Below, piece after piece: positions 5,891 to 13,702 of a stretch of 18,547 nucleotides of DNA. The notes under the pieces were generated by a model. It ran no database searches. It saw nothing but the letters and a program-made list of their open reading frames with translations, and was not told the DNA's origin. The position numbers were made by a program, and so were the translations under genes. The DNA is taken from contig DBTI01000206.1 in NCBI GenBank assembly GCA_002306975.1, positions 38,302 to 56,848 of the forward strand. The letters are read 5' to 3'. The stretch comes from Ruminococcaceae bacterium UBA1320. Its GTDB lineage: Bacteria > Bacillota > Clostridia > Oscillospirales > Ethanoligenentaceae. The first letter of the stretch is position 1; the number at the start of each line of letters is the position of its first letter.

Positions 5891-6631
5891 TTAACTCTGA
5901 CCGCTGATTACAGCTAATGGATCTACATCCTTACCGTTTTTTGTAATTTCAAAATGCAGGTGTGGCGTTACCGCGCACTCGGCAATAGCAGTCTCGCCGA
6001 TTGCGCCAATGGTGTCTCCCACTTCTACCTGCTGGCCTTTTTTAACAGTCACTTGACTTGTTAAGTTCGCATATATTGATTTTATTCCGCTACCGTGGTC
6101 AATTATGACCTCCTGCCCCAACATATCGTCTTGTTTCACCTCAATAACCTTGCCTGACGCACATGCTTTTACCGGAGTCGTTTGCGCGGCCGCGATATCA
6201 ACGCCGTCATGCACACGGTAATCGCCCATTGTCTTGTCGAATATCGGCTTATCCCCACTGTATGCGGTTGTTACCGAGCCTGCGACAGGCATTGCGAAAA
6301 CAAGTTTCTCAACGCTGCTTGGTTTCTGCGTTTCCGATGACGAGGACTGCGCCTGTGATGACGTTGCGGGCTTGCTGCTTGCAGCGACACCGCTTACTGT
6401 TGTATTCGTTTGTTGTGTCGGATCCTGTGAATCCCAGTTTGGAATGCTTGAGGTTGTGGTATTTGCTGCCCCGCTGCCTGAATTGATGTTGTTTAAAATA
6501 CCGGTGCTGTTATTTACAGCAATATATGCCGCAGTTCCGATAGCTACAAGACACAGCGCAAGGGCTATGTAGAAGCCCTTACCATTTACAAATCTTGAAA
6601 ATTTTGAATTGCCAACTTTAAAATTACTCAT
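5891..6631 (-). CDS. spoIIQ: SpoIIQ-like membrane-anchored M23/LytM protein
   Basis: A 246-residue protein with a short cytosolic N-terminus, one membrane segment (about residues 20-40, FYIALALCLVAIGTAAYIAV), a Ser/Thr/Gln-rich linker to about 105 and a C-terminal LytM domain. The start is ATG at 6631. The in-frame GTG at 6640 abuts the GGAGG and is too close to it. The zinc-binding set looks complete: H141-x3-D145 in RVHDGVDIA and H224-L-H226 in TPHLHFEIT. In the family, SpoIIQ sits in the forespore membrane and joins SpoIIIAH in the channel that spans the two membranes during engulfment. B. subtilis SpoIIQ has lost a catalytic His, whereas clostridial forms keep the site; this one follows the clostridial pattern. 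It lies downstream of spoIID on the same strand with an 88-nt gap. The alternative is a generic M23 peptidase, but the spoIID and spoIIID neighbours favour SpoIIQ. Confidence 0.88.
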   Translation of the reverse strand: MSNFKVGNSKFSRFVNGKGFYIALALCLVAIGTAAYIAVNNSTGILNNINSGSGAANTTTSSIPNWDSQDPTQQTNTTVSGVAASSKPATSSQAQSSSSETQKPSSVEKLVFAMPVAGSVTTAYSGDKPIFDKTMGDYRVHDGVDIAAAQTTPVKACASGKVIEVKQDDMLGQEVIIDHGSGIKSIYANLTSQVTVKKGQQVEVGDTIGAIGETAIAECAVTPHLHFEITKNGKDVDPLAVISGQS

Positions 6632-6719
6632 GTTGTGCACCTCCGGTTCTATTTTTGCCGGAATTACACAGCAATATTCAAAACTTTTGCAAATATGGTT
6701 TATTTTTCAGCGACATTTA

Positions 6720-7733
6720 TTATGATTTTTTTATTTTCAACAAAATAACACTGTCAAGCCCTTTGTAATCGCCCACGACAGCACCCTTGTAATACCACTC
6801 GAGTATCTCCTGCCAGCTTTTCCCGTGTTCAGCCATATACTGCGCTCCGCACTGGCTCATGCCCACCCCGTGACCGTATCCCTTAACGTCAAAGGTAAAT
6901 TTGCCGTTCGAGTAACTAAGCGTAAAATTTGCTGAACGCAGCTCAAAAAGAGTACGGATATCCTGACCGGAAACGCTTTTCCCGCACAGCGTCGCCGTTA
7001 TTATGCCGCCCGCGTTCGAACGTTTTATGTCGGCAATATATTTTTGCGGATTTTTATCAAATGCCGCTTTAGGGTTAAACGCCTTAACCTTTGCCTTAAA
7101 CTGAGCAAGCGTCAGCGCCACATGCGTTTCATAATCCTTTTCGAGCTTGTCGCCGGGGCTTGAGACCTCGACAAGATATGGGATCTCATTGCCGAAAACA
7201 TCCTTGCTGCTTTCTGTTGTTCCCGAAGAGATACTGTAATAGTTTGCCTCCACTAATTCACCGTTATAGAACAGCGCTTTGCCGTAAATATCCTTGACCG
7301 CACTTTCAATTTTGCCCCATGCTTTTTCGAAATTTTTGCCCCACTGCTTTTCGGCGCTGTCACGAGGCAAATAGGCAACGTCTTCGCCGGTAGTTATTTC
7401 TTCGCCATGCTCATTTAAATAGGTGCAAAATGAAAAAGCGGCGACAGCCTGTGCTTTCATTGCCTGTTCGTCATAATCCGACGGAATTTCTCCAGCAACT
7501 ATACCGCAGATAAAGTCAAAACCGTTTACTGTGCTTTTTTTACCCGACTTTAAATCGCGGATTTCAAAGGTTTTGTCTGTTGCCGTCTCGTTTGTTACAG
7601 AACTGACAGTCTTTTCCCCGATTGCATATGTGCTTTCCGTCTTGTTCACACTTTTGCCCGTACTTGCCAAAAGCAGGGGGGTAAACAGCAGAATCAGAGC
7701 AAAAATTGCAACCGCAATTACAAAATCTTTCAT
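6720..7733 (-). CDS. spoIID: SpoIID, stage II sporulation lytic transglycosylase
   Basis: A 337-residue protein, close to the usual SpoIID length. It has an N-terminal signal anchor (residues 3-24, hydrophobic) and a SpoIID/LytB domain. The signature GIVAGEIPSDYDEQAMKAQA holds the presumed catalytic Glu82. The C-terminal signature GYGHGVGMSQCGAQYMAEHG and the ending EILEWYYKG are typical. In the family, SpoIID cleaves denuded glycan strands in the mother-cell membrane together with SpoIIM and SpoIIP to drive engulfment. The start is ATG at 7733 with an AAGGGGAAA-type RBS about 7 nt upstream. The spoIIQ-like gene follows on the same strand, so the two may share a transcript. A sigma-E promoter is expected in the 145-nt gap shared with citrate synthase, but I could not identify it. 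Confidence 0.96.
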   Translation of the reverse strand: MKDFVIAVAIFALILLFTPLLLASTGKSVNKTESTYAIGEKTVSSVTNETATDKTFEIRDLKSGKKSTVNGFDFICGIVAGEIPSDYDEQAMKAQAVAAFSFCTYLNEHGEEITTGEDVAYLPRDSAEKQWGKNFEKAWGKIESAVKDIYGKALFYNGELVEANYYSISSGTTESSKDVFGNEIPYLVEVSSPGDKLEKDYETHVALTLAQFKAKVKAFNPKAAFDKNPQKYIADIKRSNAGGIITATLCGKSVSGQDIRTLFELRSANFTLSYSNGKFTFDVKGYGHGVGMSQCGAQYMAEHGKSWQEILEWYYKGAVVGDYKGLDSVILLKIKKS

Positions 7734-7750
7734 TTTGTTTCCCCTTATAC

Positions 7751-7779
7751 TTGACTACGACCCTAAAAAATATTAAACT
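7751..7779 (+). promoter_or_regulatory. Possible SigA promoter for citrate synthase
   Basis: TTGACT (7751-7756) and TAAACT (7774-7779) are 17 nt apart, about 100 nt before the citrate synthase start. The -35 is good and the -10 only fair. A TATAAT lies a few bases further on, so the exact start is uncertain. Confidence 0.4.
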
Positions 7780-7878
7780 ATATATAATACGATCATTAAA
7801 AGTGTTGCTATCACCCCACAAAAGGTTGAAAATCAACGACAATTAAATAGATAAACCTATTACGGAAGGAGTGTTACA

Positions 7879-9246
7879 ATGGAAGAATATCTTTCATCTA
7901 TGCCCACGGGTTCTTTAAAAAACCTATGCGATGAGTTCAAAAAATATAACCACATAAGCCCGGATCTGTTTGAAGCATACCATGTCAAACGCGGTCTGCG
8001 CAATTCAGACGGCACCGGCGTTATGGCAGGGTTAACGCTGATCTGCAACGTCCATGGGTACTTAATCAACGAGGGCGAAAAAATGCCGATTGACGGTGAG
8101 TTGATTTATCGTGGCATCAACATCAAAGATTTGGTTGCAGGGTGCCAAAATGAAAACAGATTTGGATTTGAAGAAGTCGTCTGGCTGCTTCTTTTCGGAA
8201 GTCTGCCGAACCAAAATCAACTTGAATCATTCAAAACACTGTTAGGACAAATGCGGGAGCTGCCGGATTATTTTACCGAAGACGTGCTGATGAAAGCTCC
8301 GTCGCCAAACATAATGAATAAAATGGGCCGCGCCGTGCTTGCACTTTATTCTTATGACAAAAATCCTGAGGACTGCGACATTGAAAACGTCCTTGTTCAG
8401 TCTATAAGGCTTATTGCCAAGATGCCGACGCTTATGGTTCACGCTTATCAGGTAAAACGCCGCAACTTTGACCATGAATCTATGTTTTTCCACCCGCTTG
8501 AGCCAAGGCACTCCACAGCGGAAAGCATTCTCGCAACAATGCGCCCCGACAAGAAATTCACAGATGAAGAAGCAAAACTTCTTGATTTGTGCCTGATGCT
8601 TCACGCGGAGCATGGCGGAGGAAACAACTCAACCTTCTGCTGCCGCGCGCTTTCCTCGACCGGTACTGATACATACTCTGCCATTTCGGGCGCAATCGGG
8701 AGCCTTAAAGGCCCGCGCCACGGCGGTGCGAATATCAAGGTCATGGAGATGCTTGATTATGTTAAAGAAGGCGTCAAAAACTGGGACGACGACGATGAGA
8801 TTTCCGAGTTTCTCGCCAAATTGCTTAACAAAGAAGCAGGTGACCATTCCGGGCTTATCTATGGCATGGGTCACGCCGTTTATACAATCTCTGACCCTCG
8901 CGCTGTGATACTTAAGAAAAATGCGAGCAGGCTTGCTGAGAAATCCGGGCTTCTCGCCGAATTTAAGCTGCTTGAATCGGTCGAGCGCCTTACGCCATCT
9001 GTTTTCGCCAAAGTTAAGGGCAACGGCAAAAATGTATGCGCTAATGTTGACATGTATTCAGGAATGGTCTATAAGATTCTCGGTATTCCGCCGGATCTTT
9101 TCACACCGCTCTTTGCTGTTGCGCGTATCCCCGGCTGGTGCGCACACCGTATAGAGGAGATCACCACTGGAAACCGCATCATGCGCCCGGCATATAAAGC
9201 TGTTTCTTCACCACTCGAATATATTCCTCTTACCGAAAGAGAATAA
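7879..9246 (+). CDS. gltA: Citrate synthase
   Basis: A 455-residue citrate/2-methylcitrate synthase family enzyme that condenses oxaloacetate with acetyl-CoA to citrate. Start ATG 7879 with AAGGAG (7866-7871) 7 nt upstream. The three catalytic positions are visible: His245 in HAEHGGGNNSTF, His332 in GMGHAVYT and Asp391 in DMYSG. The C-terminal GNRIMRPAY supplies substrate-binding arginines. The His motif reads GHAVYT rather than GHRVYK; I believe this form is common in clostridial enzymes, but cannot check it here. The N-terminal ~45 residues precede the canonical core, giving a protein longer than the minimal ~375-residue form. No aconitase or isocitrate dehydrogenase gene is adjacent, so the pathway context (glutamate synthesis or a partial TCA cycle) cannot be read here. 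It diverges from spoIID and ends at its own terminator. 2-methylcitrate synthase activity cannot be excluded. Confidence 0.93.
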   Translation: MEEYLSSMPTGSLKNLCDEFKKYNHISPDLFEAYHVKRGLRNSDGTGVMAGLTLICNVHGYLINEGEKMPIDGELIYRGINIKDLVAGCQNENRFGFEEVVWLLLFGSLPNQNQLESFKTLLGQMRELPDYFTEDVLMKAPSPNIMNKMGRAVLALYSYDKNPEDCDIENVLVQSIRLIAKMPTLMVHAYQVKRRNFDHESMFFHPLEPRHSTAESILATMRPDKKFTDEEAKLLDLCLMLHAEHGGGNNSTFCCRALSSTGTDTYSAISGAIGSLKGPRHGGANIKVMEMLDYVKEGVKNWDDDDEISEFLAKLLNKEAGDHSGLIYGMGHAVYTISDPRAVILKKNASRLAEKSGLLAEFKLLESVERLTPSVFAKVKGNGKNVCANVDMYSGMVYKILGIPPDLFTPLFAVARIPGWCAHRIEEITTGNRIMRPAYKAVSSPLEYIPLTERE

Positions 9247-9252
9247 TAGCAG

Positions 9253-9288
9253 CGGCAAAGGCTTCGGTCTTTGCCGTTTACTTTTTTA
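9253..9288 (+). terminator. Terminator after citrate synthase
   Basis: CGGCAAAG (9253-9260) pairs with CTTTGCCG (9269-9276) around a GCTTCGGT loop, followed by TTTACTTTTTT. It starts 6 nt after the stop codon. Confidence 0.78.
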
Positions 9289-9462
9289 TAACTGCTCTGC
9301 TTGCAAATACCCATGCAGTTATATATAATATGCTTATGTGTCTATATGACTCTTATTACGTAACCTATAGCAATTGCAAAAGTTAAAGCGGAATAGTTTT
9401 ACTATCTTCTGTTTTATTTGAAATTGCAATAAGGAACCTAACGAATTTGGGAGCTGATCTTT

Positions 9463-10314
9463 TTGTCAACTAAATACAGGCGCCTGTTCAGTATTTTTAC
9501 CGCTATTTTAGCGGTTGCTCTTTGTGTCGCCGTTCCGCTTGTGACCTACCTCATTCTCTATTCCATTGACCCATCTACGCACTTTTATTATGACAACGCA
9601 AAGCTTGTGAATGTTACAAACGGCATACTCATTGCGCTTACGGTTATTCTTTTATTGCCGGTTTTTACAAAGCGCGCAGGCGCATATAAAATGCCGACGA
9701 ATCGCAAACCTGTCATCTCTGTTGTTTCCTTGTTAACAGCTGTTGTCTTATGTCTGGCGTCTGTATACAGTTTGGCGCACTCCTTTTCTTCAAAAGTGGG
9801 CGTAGGCAATTTTCTTTCCGGCATCTTGGGTATTCTTGCGGCAATTTTTTTCTTCGCTTTTGCGGAAGCCGCTTTTACCGGCAAGCACACCGACCTGCGC
9901 ATGATCGCCCTACTGCCCGTGCTTTGGGGCATAGTGAAGCTGATTTCCACCTTTATGAGCCTTACACAGATTGCGAATATCTCGGAATATCTTTACGAAG
10001 TGCTTCAAATGGTTTTTGCAATTTTGTTTTTGTATTATAACGCACGCCTTGTCGGCAACGTTTCTAATAGGCGTGAAATCAACGGTGTTTTTGCATTTGG
10101 CCTGCCCTGTGCCTTTTTTGGGCTGCTTGCTACGCTTCCAAAATATATCGCTCATATCATCAACCCGAAATTCGGCAGTCTGCCGCAAGTGGGTGACACC
10201 GTTTTAATCATGCTGTCTGTTTACATCATCGTTCTGCTGATTTATCTGCTCGTCAATAAAACAGAATATGTGCACATCGTTGATGATAAACCCGAAAATA
10301 ATGTTGAAGCATAA
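9463..10314 (+). CDS. Polytopic membrane protein of unknown function (about 8 TM segments)
   Basis: A 283-residue, very hydrophobic protein that I do not recognise. Eight membrane segments can be drawn at about residues 8-35, 49-70, 83-108, 114-138, 146-167, 176-197, 206-233 and 240-263, with short polar loops and an acidic tail DDKPENNVEA. The start is TTG at 9463, with GGGAG (9449-9453) about 9 nt upstream; no nearer ATG gives a complete first helix. No catalytic motif, ATP-binding motif or transporter signature is visible. It lies alone between the citrate synthase terminator and a bidirectional terminator shared with pyrG, so neighbours say nothing about its role. AATTGCAA occurs twice upstream (9372-9379 and 9422-9429); whether this matters is unknown. 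Confidence 0.82.
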   Translation: MSTKYRRLFSIFTAILAVALCVAVPLVTYLILYSIDPSTHFYYDNAKLVNVTNGILIALTVILLLPVFTKRAGAYKMPTNRKPVISVVSLLTAVVLCLASVYSLAHSFSSKVGVGNFLSGILGILAAIFFFAFAEAAFTGKHTDLRMIALLPVLWGIVKLISTFMSLTQIANISEYLYEVLQMVFAILFLYYNARLVGNVSNRREINGVFAFGLPCAFFGLLATLPKYIAHIINPKFGSLPQVGDTVLIMLSVYIIVLLIYLLVNKTEYVHIVDDKPENNVEA

Positions 10315-10340
10315 TCAATATAAAATATAACTCAAACTCA

Positions 10341-10377
10341 AAAAAGCACCGGAAACGAATCGTTTCCGGTGCTTTTT
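10341..10377. terminator. Bidirectional terminator between the membrane-protein gene and pyrG
   Basis: A perfect 17-bp inverted repeat (10341-10357 and 10361-10377, loop AAT) has A5 at one end and T5 at the other, so it forms a U-tailed hairpin in either direction. It lies between the convergent genes ending at 10314 (plus) and 10418 (minus). Confidence 0.92.
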
Positions 10378-10417
10378 ACATAATCATCTCAGTATAAATG
10401 TACGCGGCACAAAGCCG

Positions 10418-12040
10418 TTATGCGTCATGCCCACCGCAGGTGGCGCGGGCGACTGCCGCTTTTACAAATGAGGCAAAGAGCGGATGCGGACGGTTGGGAC
10501 GGGATTTGAATTCCGGATGGAACTGAACGCCCACATACCATGGATGGTCGGAAACCTCGACAATTTCAACAAGCTTTGAATCCGGCGACATACCGGCAAG
10601 CTTTAAACCTGAATTGACAAACTCGTCACGGTAAATGTTGTTGAACTCATATCTGTGCCTGTGGCGCTCATAGATAAGCTCGTCCTTATAAACATTGCGT
10701 GCAATCGAGCCTTCTGAAAGCTTGCAGGGATAAAGACCAAGTCTCATTGTGCCGCCCTTTTCGGTAACTTCCTTCTGTTCCGGCATAATGTCGATTACAG
10801 GATATTCGCACTCGTCGTCGAACTCGCCGGAGTTTGCCCCCGTAAAGCCCAAAATATTGCGCGCATATTCAATAACTGCCATCTGCATGCCAAGGCAGAT
10901 TCCGAAATACGGGATTTTATTCTCACGGGCATATTTTGCGGATAAAATCATGCCCTCTATGCCGCGGTCGCCAAATCCGCCGGGAACAAGGACGCCGCTG
11001 CAATCGCCGAGAAGCTCGCCGACTGTATCCGGAGTAACGTCCTCACTGCTTATCCATTTTATCTCAACCTTAGCGTTGTTGTAGATACCCGCGTGGCAAA
11101 GTGATTCCGCCACCGAAAGGTAGGCATCGTGCAGGCCGACATATTTACCGACAAGCGCGATTTTAACATTGCCGCTTGCGTTTTTATAGCGGGAAACCAT
11201 GTCTGTCCAGTCCGCAAGGTCGGGTTTGCGGTTTTCGAGACCAAGATGATAGCAAACGGACTCGGCAAGCCCCTCTTCCTCAAGCATAAGCGGCACTTCG
11301 TAAAGCACCGGCGCGTTGAGGTTCTGGATAACGTCCTGTGTGCGGATGTTGCAGAAAAGGCTGAGCTTTTCGCGCATCTCGGTCGGAATAGGCTGCCCGC
11401 TGCGGCAGACGATTACATGCGGCTGAATGCCGATTGACAAAAGCTCTTTGACACTGTGCTGAGTCGGCTTCGAATTCAGCTCCCCCGAGCCATAAATATA
11501 GGGCACAAGTGTGACGTGAATAAACATCGCGTTTCCGTGCCCCATCTCTTTCGCCGCCTGCCTGATTGATTCCAAAAAGGGAAGCGTTTCGATATCGCCG
11601 ACAGTGCCGCCGATTTCGGTGATTACAATGTCGGTACCGCCGTTTTTGCCTACGCGGTAAATGCGGTCTTTGATCTCGTTGGTGATGTGAGGAATGACCT
11701 GCACAGTGCCGCCAAGAAAGTCGCCGCGTCGTTCTTTGCTAATTACGTTCCAGTAAATTTTGCCCGTCGTCACATTGTTGTTGACCGAAAGATTTTCGTC
11801 AACAAAGCGTTCATAGTGACCAAGGTCAAGGTCTGTCTCCGCCCCGTCATCGGTTACAAACACTTCACCATGCTGATATGGGCTCATGGTGCCCGGATCG
11901 ACGTTGATATAAGGATCAAACTTCTGTATGGTCACGCGATATCCTCTGGCTTTAAGCAAACGGCCAAGCGACGCTGCGGTTATCCCCTTGCCAAGACCGG
12001 ACACAACACCACCAGTTACAAAAATATATTTTACCGGCAT
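10418..12040 (-). CDS. pyrG: CTP synthase
   Basis: A 540-residue CTP synthase that makes CTP from UTP using ATP and glutamine. The N-terminal synthase domain opens with the P-loop region TGGVVSGLGKGITAASLG (9-26) and includes FDPYINVDPGTMSPYQHGE (41-59). The C-terminal class I glutamine amidotransferase domain has the oxyanion region PGGFGDRG (353-360), nucleophile Cys382 in GICLGMQ and catalytic His508/Glu510 in QFHPEF. All key residues are present and the length is normal. The start is ATG at 12040 with GGAGGGG about 8 nt upstream. It seems to be transcribed alone from the promoter at 12112-12084 and ends at the bidirectional terminator. The short leader lacks the GGGC start used for CTP-sensing reiterative attenuation in B. 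subtilis pyrG, so that control is not evident here. Confidence 0.98.
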   Translation of the reverse strand: MPVKYIFVTGGVVSGLGKGITAASLGRLLKARGYRVTIQKFDPYINVDPGTMSPYQHGEVFVTDDGAETDLDLGHYERFVDENLSVNNNVTTGKIYWNVISKERRGDFLGGTVQVIPHITNEIKDRIYRVGKNGGTDIVITEIGGTVGDIETLPFLESIRQAAKEMGHGNAMFIHVTLVPYIYGSGELNSKPTQHSVKELLSIGIQPHVIVCRSGQPIPTEMREKLSLFCNIRTQDVIQNLNAPVLYEVPLMLEEEGLAESVCYHLGLENRKPDLADWTDMVSRYKNASGNVKIALVGKYVGLHDAYLSVAESLCHAGIYNNAKVEIKWISSEDVTPDTVGELLGDCSGVLVPGGFGDRGIEGMILSAKYARENKIPYFGICLGMQMAVIEYARNILGFTGANSGEFDDECEYPVIDIMPEQKEVTEKGGTMRLGLYPCKLSEGSIARNVYKDELIYERHRHRYEFNNIYRDEFVNSGLKLAGMSPDSKLVEIVEVSDHPWYVGVQFHPEFKSRPNRPHPLFASFVKAAVARATCGGHDA

Positions 12041-12083
12041 TTTGGTTACCCCTCCGAACTACTACATAAAATCATACCTACAT

Positions 12084-12112
12084 ATTTTAGCCGTTTTATG
12101 CGTTTTGGTCAA
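12084..12112 (-). promoter_or_regulatory. SigA promoter of pyrG
   Basis: Read on the minus strand, TTGACC (12112-12107) and TAAAAT (12089-12084) are separated by 17 nt. They lie about 44 nt upstream of the pyrG start codon. Confidence 0.65.
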
Positions 12113-12166
12113 GTAGAAAAACAGGGCGCCGAAGTTATTTTATTTGTTGAACTTTTTTATTGAATG

Positions 12167-12976
12167 TTATTTTTTATTACTTTCGTTTATTATCTTATTC
12201 TTCCCATTCTCAAACTCAATTACATCCGCTTTTATCGCCATGCGTGTCATTTTATCAAGCAGGTTTGCTGTAAAGATCGGCATGTGGCAGCACATTTTAA
12301 CGCTGAGAGCATCTCCAAACGACGGCGTTGTTATAAACTTATTTTTAAATATGCGCTTAGCTATTCCCCTGCCGACCTTTTCCGCCGACGCCTTGAACTC
12401 TTTGGGAACAGGCAGCCTTTCTGATGACTTTGTATCCGTTAGCGGCGGATGTATAATTCTAAAACTGATCCCCTCAGATAAATATTCAAGTCTGAGGCAT
12501 TTCATAAGCGATTCAAGCGCACCTTTTGTGGAAGCATAACCACTGATGTCGGCAAAGCCTGTGATGCCTACGGCGGAGCTTGTGACAAAAAACTTACCGC
12601 TGTGCTGAGCACGCATAAAAGGCAGAACTGCTTTTATAAGATTAAACGCCCCAAAGTAGTTAACCTCAAATTCTTCTTTTGTATCCTCGCAAATACGATT
12701 ATCAAAACTTTGAAACTTACAAAGGCAGGCGTTGTGAATGGCGATATCAATGCTTCCCATCGCTTTTTGGGCGAAACTTGCACATTCTAAAACCCGTCTG
12801 GCGTTCGTTACATCACATTCATAGTAAAAAAGTGTTTCTGGGTACCGCTTTGCAAGCGATTGAAGATTGTTTGTGTTTTTATCGAAAACCGCTGCCTTGT
12901 AACCATCCTCAAGCCACTGATTCACCATCCAAAACCCGATACCCTCGTTCGCCCCTGTTATTACTATCGAATCCAT
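12167..12976 (-). CDS. Short-chain dehydrogenase/reductase (SDR)
   Basis: A 269-residue classical-type SDR. The Rossmann nucleotide-binding motif TGANEGIG is at 7-14, the structural NNAG motif is altered to HNAC (81-84), the catalytic Ser lies in VTSSAVG (133-134) and the active pair is Tyr147-x3-Lys151 (YASTK). Family members oxidise or reduce alcohols and ketones with NAD(P)H; the substrate here cannot be inferred. An acidic Asp follows the second strand (FDKN), which slightly favours NAD(H). The ATG at 12976 directly follows the stop codon of the padR gene with no spacer. The two genes are almost certainly one operon, and the SDR is the likely target of PadR control. The C-terminus is long and Lys/Asn-rich (about residues 250-269). 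Confidence 0.9.
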   Translation of the reverse strand: MDSIVITGANEGIGFWMVNQWLEDGYKAAVFDKNTNNLQSLAKRYPETLFYYECDVTNARRVLECASFAQKAMGSIDIAIHNACLCKFQSFDNRICEDTKEEFEVNYFGAFNLIKAVLPFMRAQHSGKFFVTSSAVGITGFADISGYASTKGALESLMKCLRLEYLSEGISFRIIHPPLTDTKSSERLPVPKEFKASAEKVGRGIAKRIFKNKFITTPSFGDALSVKMCCHMPIFTANLLDKMTRMAIKADVIEFENGKNKIINESNKK

Positions 12977-13528
12977 CTAAAACGGACCCCTTTCAAGCAG
13001 TTTTTTAAGCGGCTTTCTATCGCGGATATGCTCACAATACCGGATTGTCAGCCTTGAAGCCTCAATGCCGTAATATAGCGTGGAAAATTCACAATAATTG
13101 CCGTCATTGCCCATCTGCGCAGTGTCTAACATTTTTTCAACCTGTTCAAGCGCACCAAGATACATTTTCGTTTTTTGTATAAATTCCAATAGCACCAAAC
13201 TTCTTTGTTTTTCCGGCAAAAAGTCAAGAAAATAGATTTTTAGAATGTGTTCGTTGCGTTCGCCGCCCATTTTTATCGGTTCGGCAAGATAACTCATAAA
13301 AACCGCTCTGCCGCTTTGCGTTATTGAATAAATCTTTTTAACGCGCGCTCCGTTTTTGATCTCTGTTAATTTAACATAATTTTGCCTTTTGAGCCTTTCA
13401 AGTGCAGGATAGATGCTGCCAAAGCTTGCGGAATAAAACGCGCCGATGTCATGCTCAATTATCTTTTTTAAACCGTAACCGCTCATCTCGCTTTTCATAA
13501 GCATTCCCAAAATTATATTATCAAGCAT
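12977..13528 (-). CDS. PadR-family transcriptional regulator
   Basis: A 183-residue protein with an N-terminal PadR winged helix: the opening LDNIILGMLMKSEMSGYGLK, then the recognition region SFGSIYPALERLKRQNYVKL and the wing GARVKKIYSITQSGR. The C-terminal half is helical and probably dimerises, as in PadR subfamily 2 (Vir-type) proteins. ATG 13528 is preferred over the TTG at 13534, because AAGGAGG abuts the TTG and is spaced 6 nt from the ATG. It lies immediately upstream of the SDR with adjoining stop and start codons. PadR repressors typically bind their own promoter and are released by phenolic or other small ligands. Three GATATAT-type repeats over the promoter fit such autoregulation. 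The ligand is unknown. Confidence 0.92.
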   Translation of the reverse strand: MLDNIILGMLMKSEMSGYGLKKIIEHDIGAFYSASFGSIYPALERLKRQNYVKLTEIKNGARVKKIYSITQSGRAVFMSYLAEPIKMGGERNEHILKIYFLDFLPEKQRSLVLLEFIQKTKMYLGALEQVEKMLDTAQMGNDGNYCEFSTLYYGIEASRLTIRYCEHIRDRKPLKKLLERGPF

Positions 13529-13543
13529 GCTCAACCTCCTTAA

Positions 13544-13577
13544 GATATATCGATCAGATATATCTATTTGATATATA
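13544..13577 (-). promoter_or_regulatory. Candidate PadR operator: three GATATAT repeats with 13-nt period
   Basis: The 8-bp palindrome GATATATC occurs at 13544-13551 and 13557-13564, and a variant GATATATA at 13570-13577, with exact 13-nt spacing. The block covers the expected transcription start and part of the -10 of the padR promoter, where a repressor would act. That PadR binds it is inference. Confidence 0.55.
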
Positions 13578-13603
13578 TTAGCACCAAAAATCGCCTAAGT
13601 CAA
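13575..13603 (-). promoter_or_regulatory. SigA promoter of the padR-SDR operon
   Basis: On the minus strand, TTGACT (13603-13598) and TAATAT (13580-13575) are 17 nt apart. The start would fall near 13568, inside the GATATAT repeat block. Confidence 0.65.
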
Positions 13604-13636
13604 TAAGCTTAAAAGTACCTTGAAAATCCGCTCACA

Positions 13637-13665
13637 TTGCATAACATGATATAATAATGTATAAT
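13637..13665 (+). promoter_or_regulatory. SigA promoter for the desulfurase-thiI-cinA-srtB run
   Basis: TTGCAT (13637-13642) and a perfect TATAAT (13660-13665) are separated by 17 nt, ending 37 nt before the desulfurase start. It is divergent from the padR promoter. Confidence 0.68.
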
Positions 13666-13702
13666 TTAAAGATAATTAGTTCAATGAAAAAGAGGAACAT
13701 GA

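Noticed and set aside
8242..8613. Minus-strand ORF inside citrate synthase
   Set aside because: It is a shadow of a conserved gene; no independent evidence.
12041..12083. CTP-sensing attenuator in the pyrG leader
   Set aside because: The predicted transcript start lacks the GGGC start, and no leader terminator hairpin is seen.
11687..12163. 158-residue plus-strand ORF opposite the pyrG start region
   Set aside because: It lies antisense to strongly conserved pyrG coding sequence and has no RBS or recognisable domain; it is a shadow frame.
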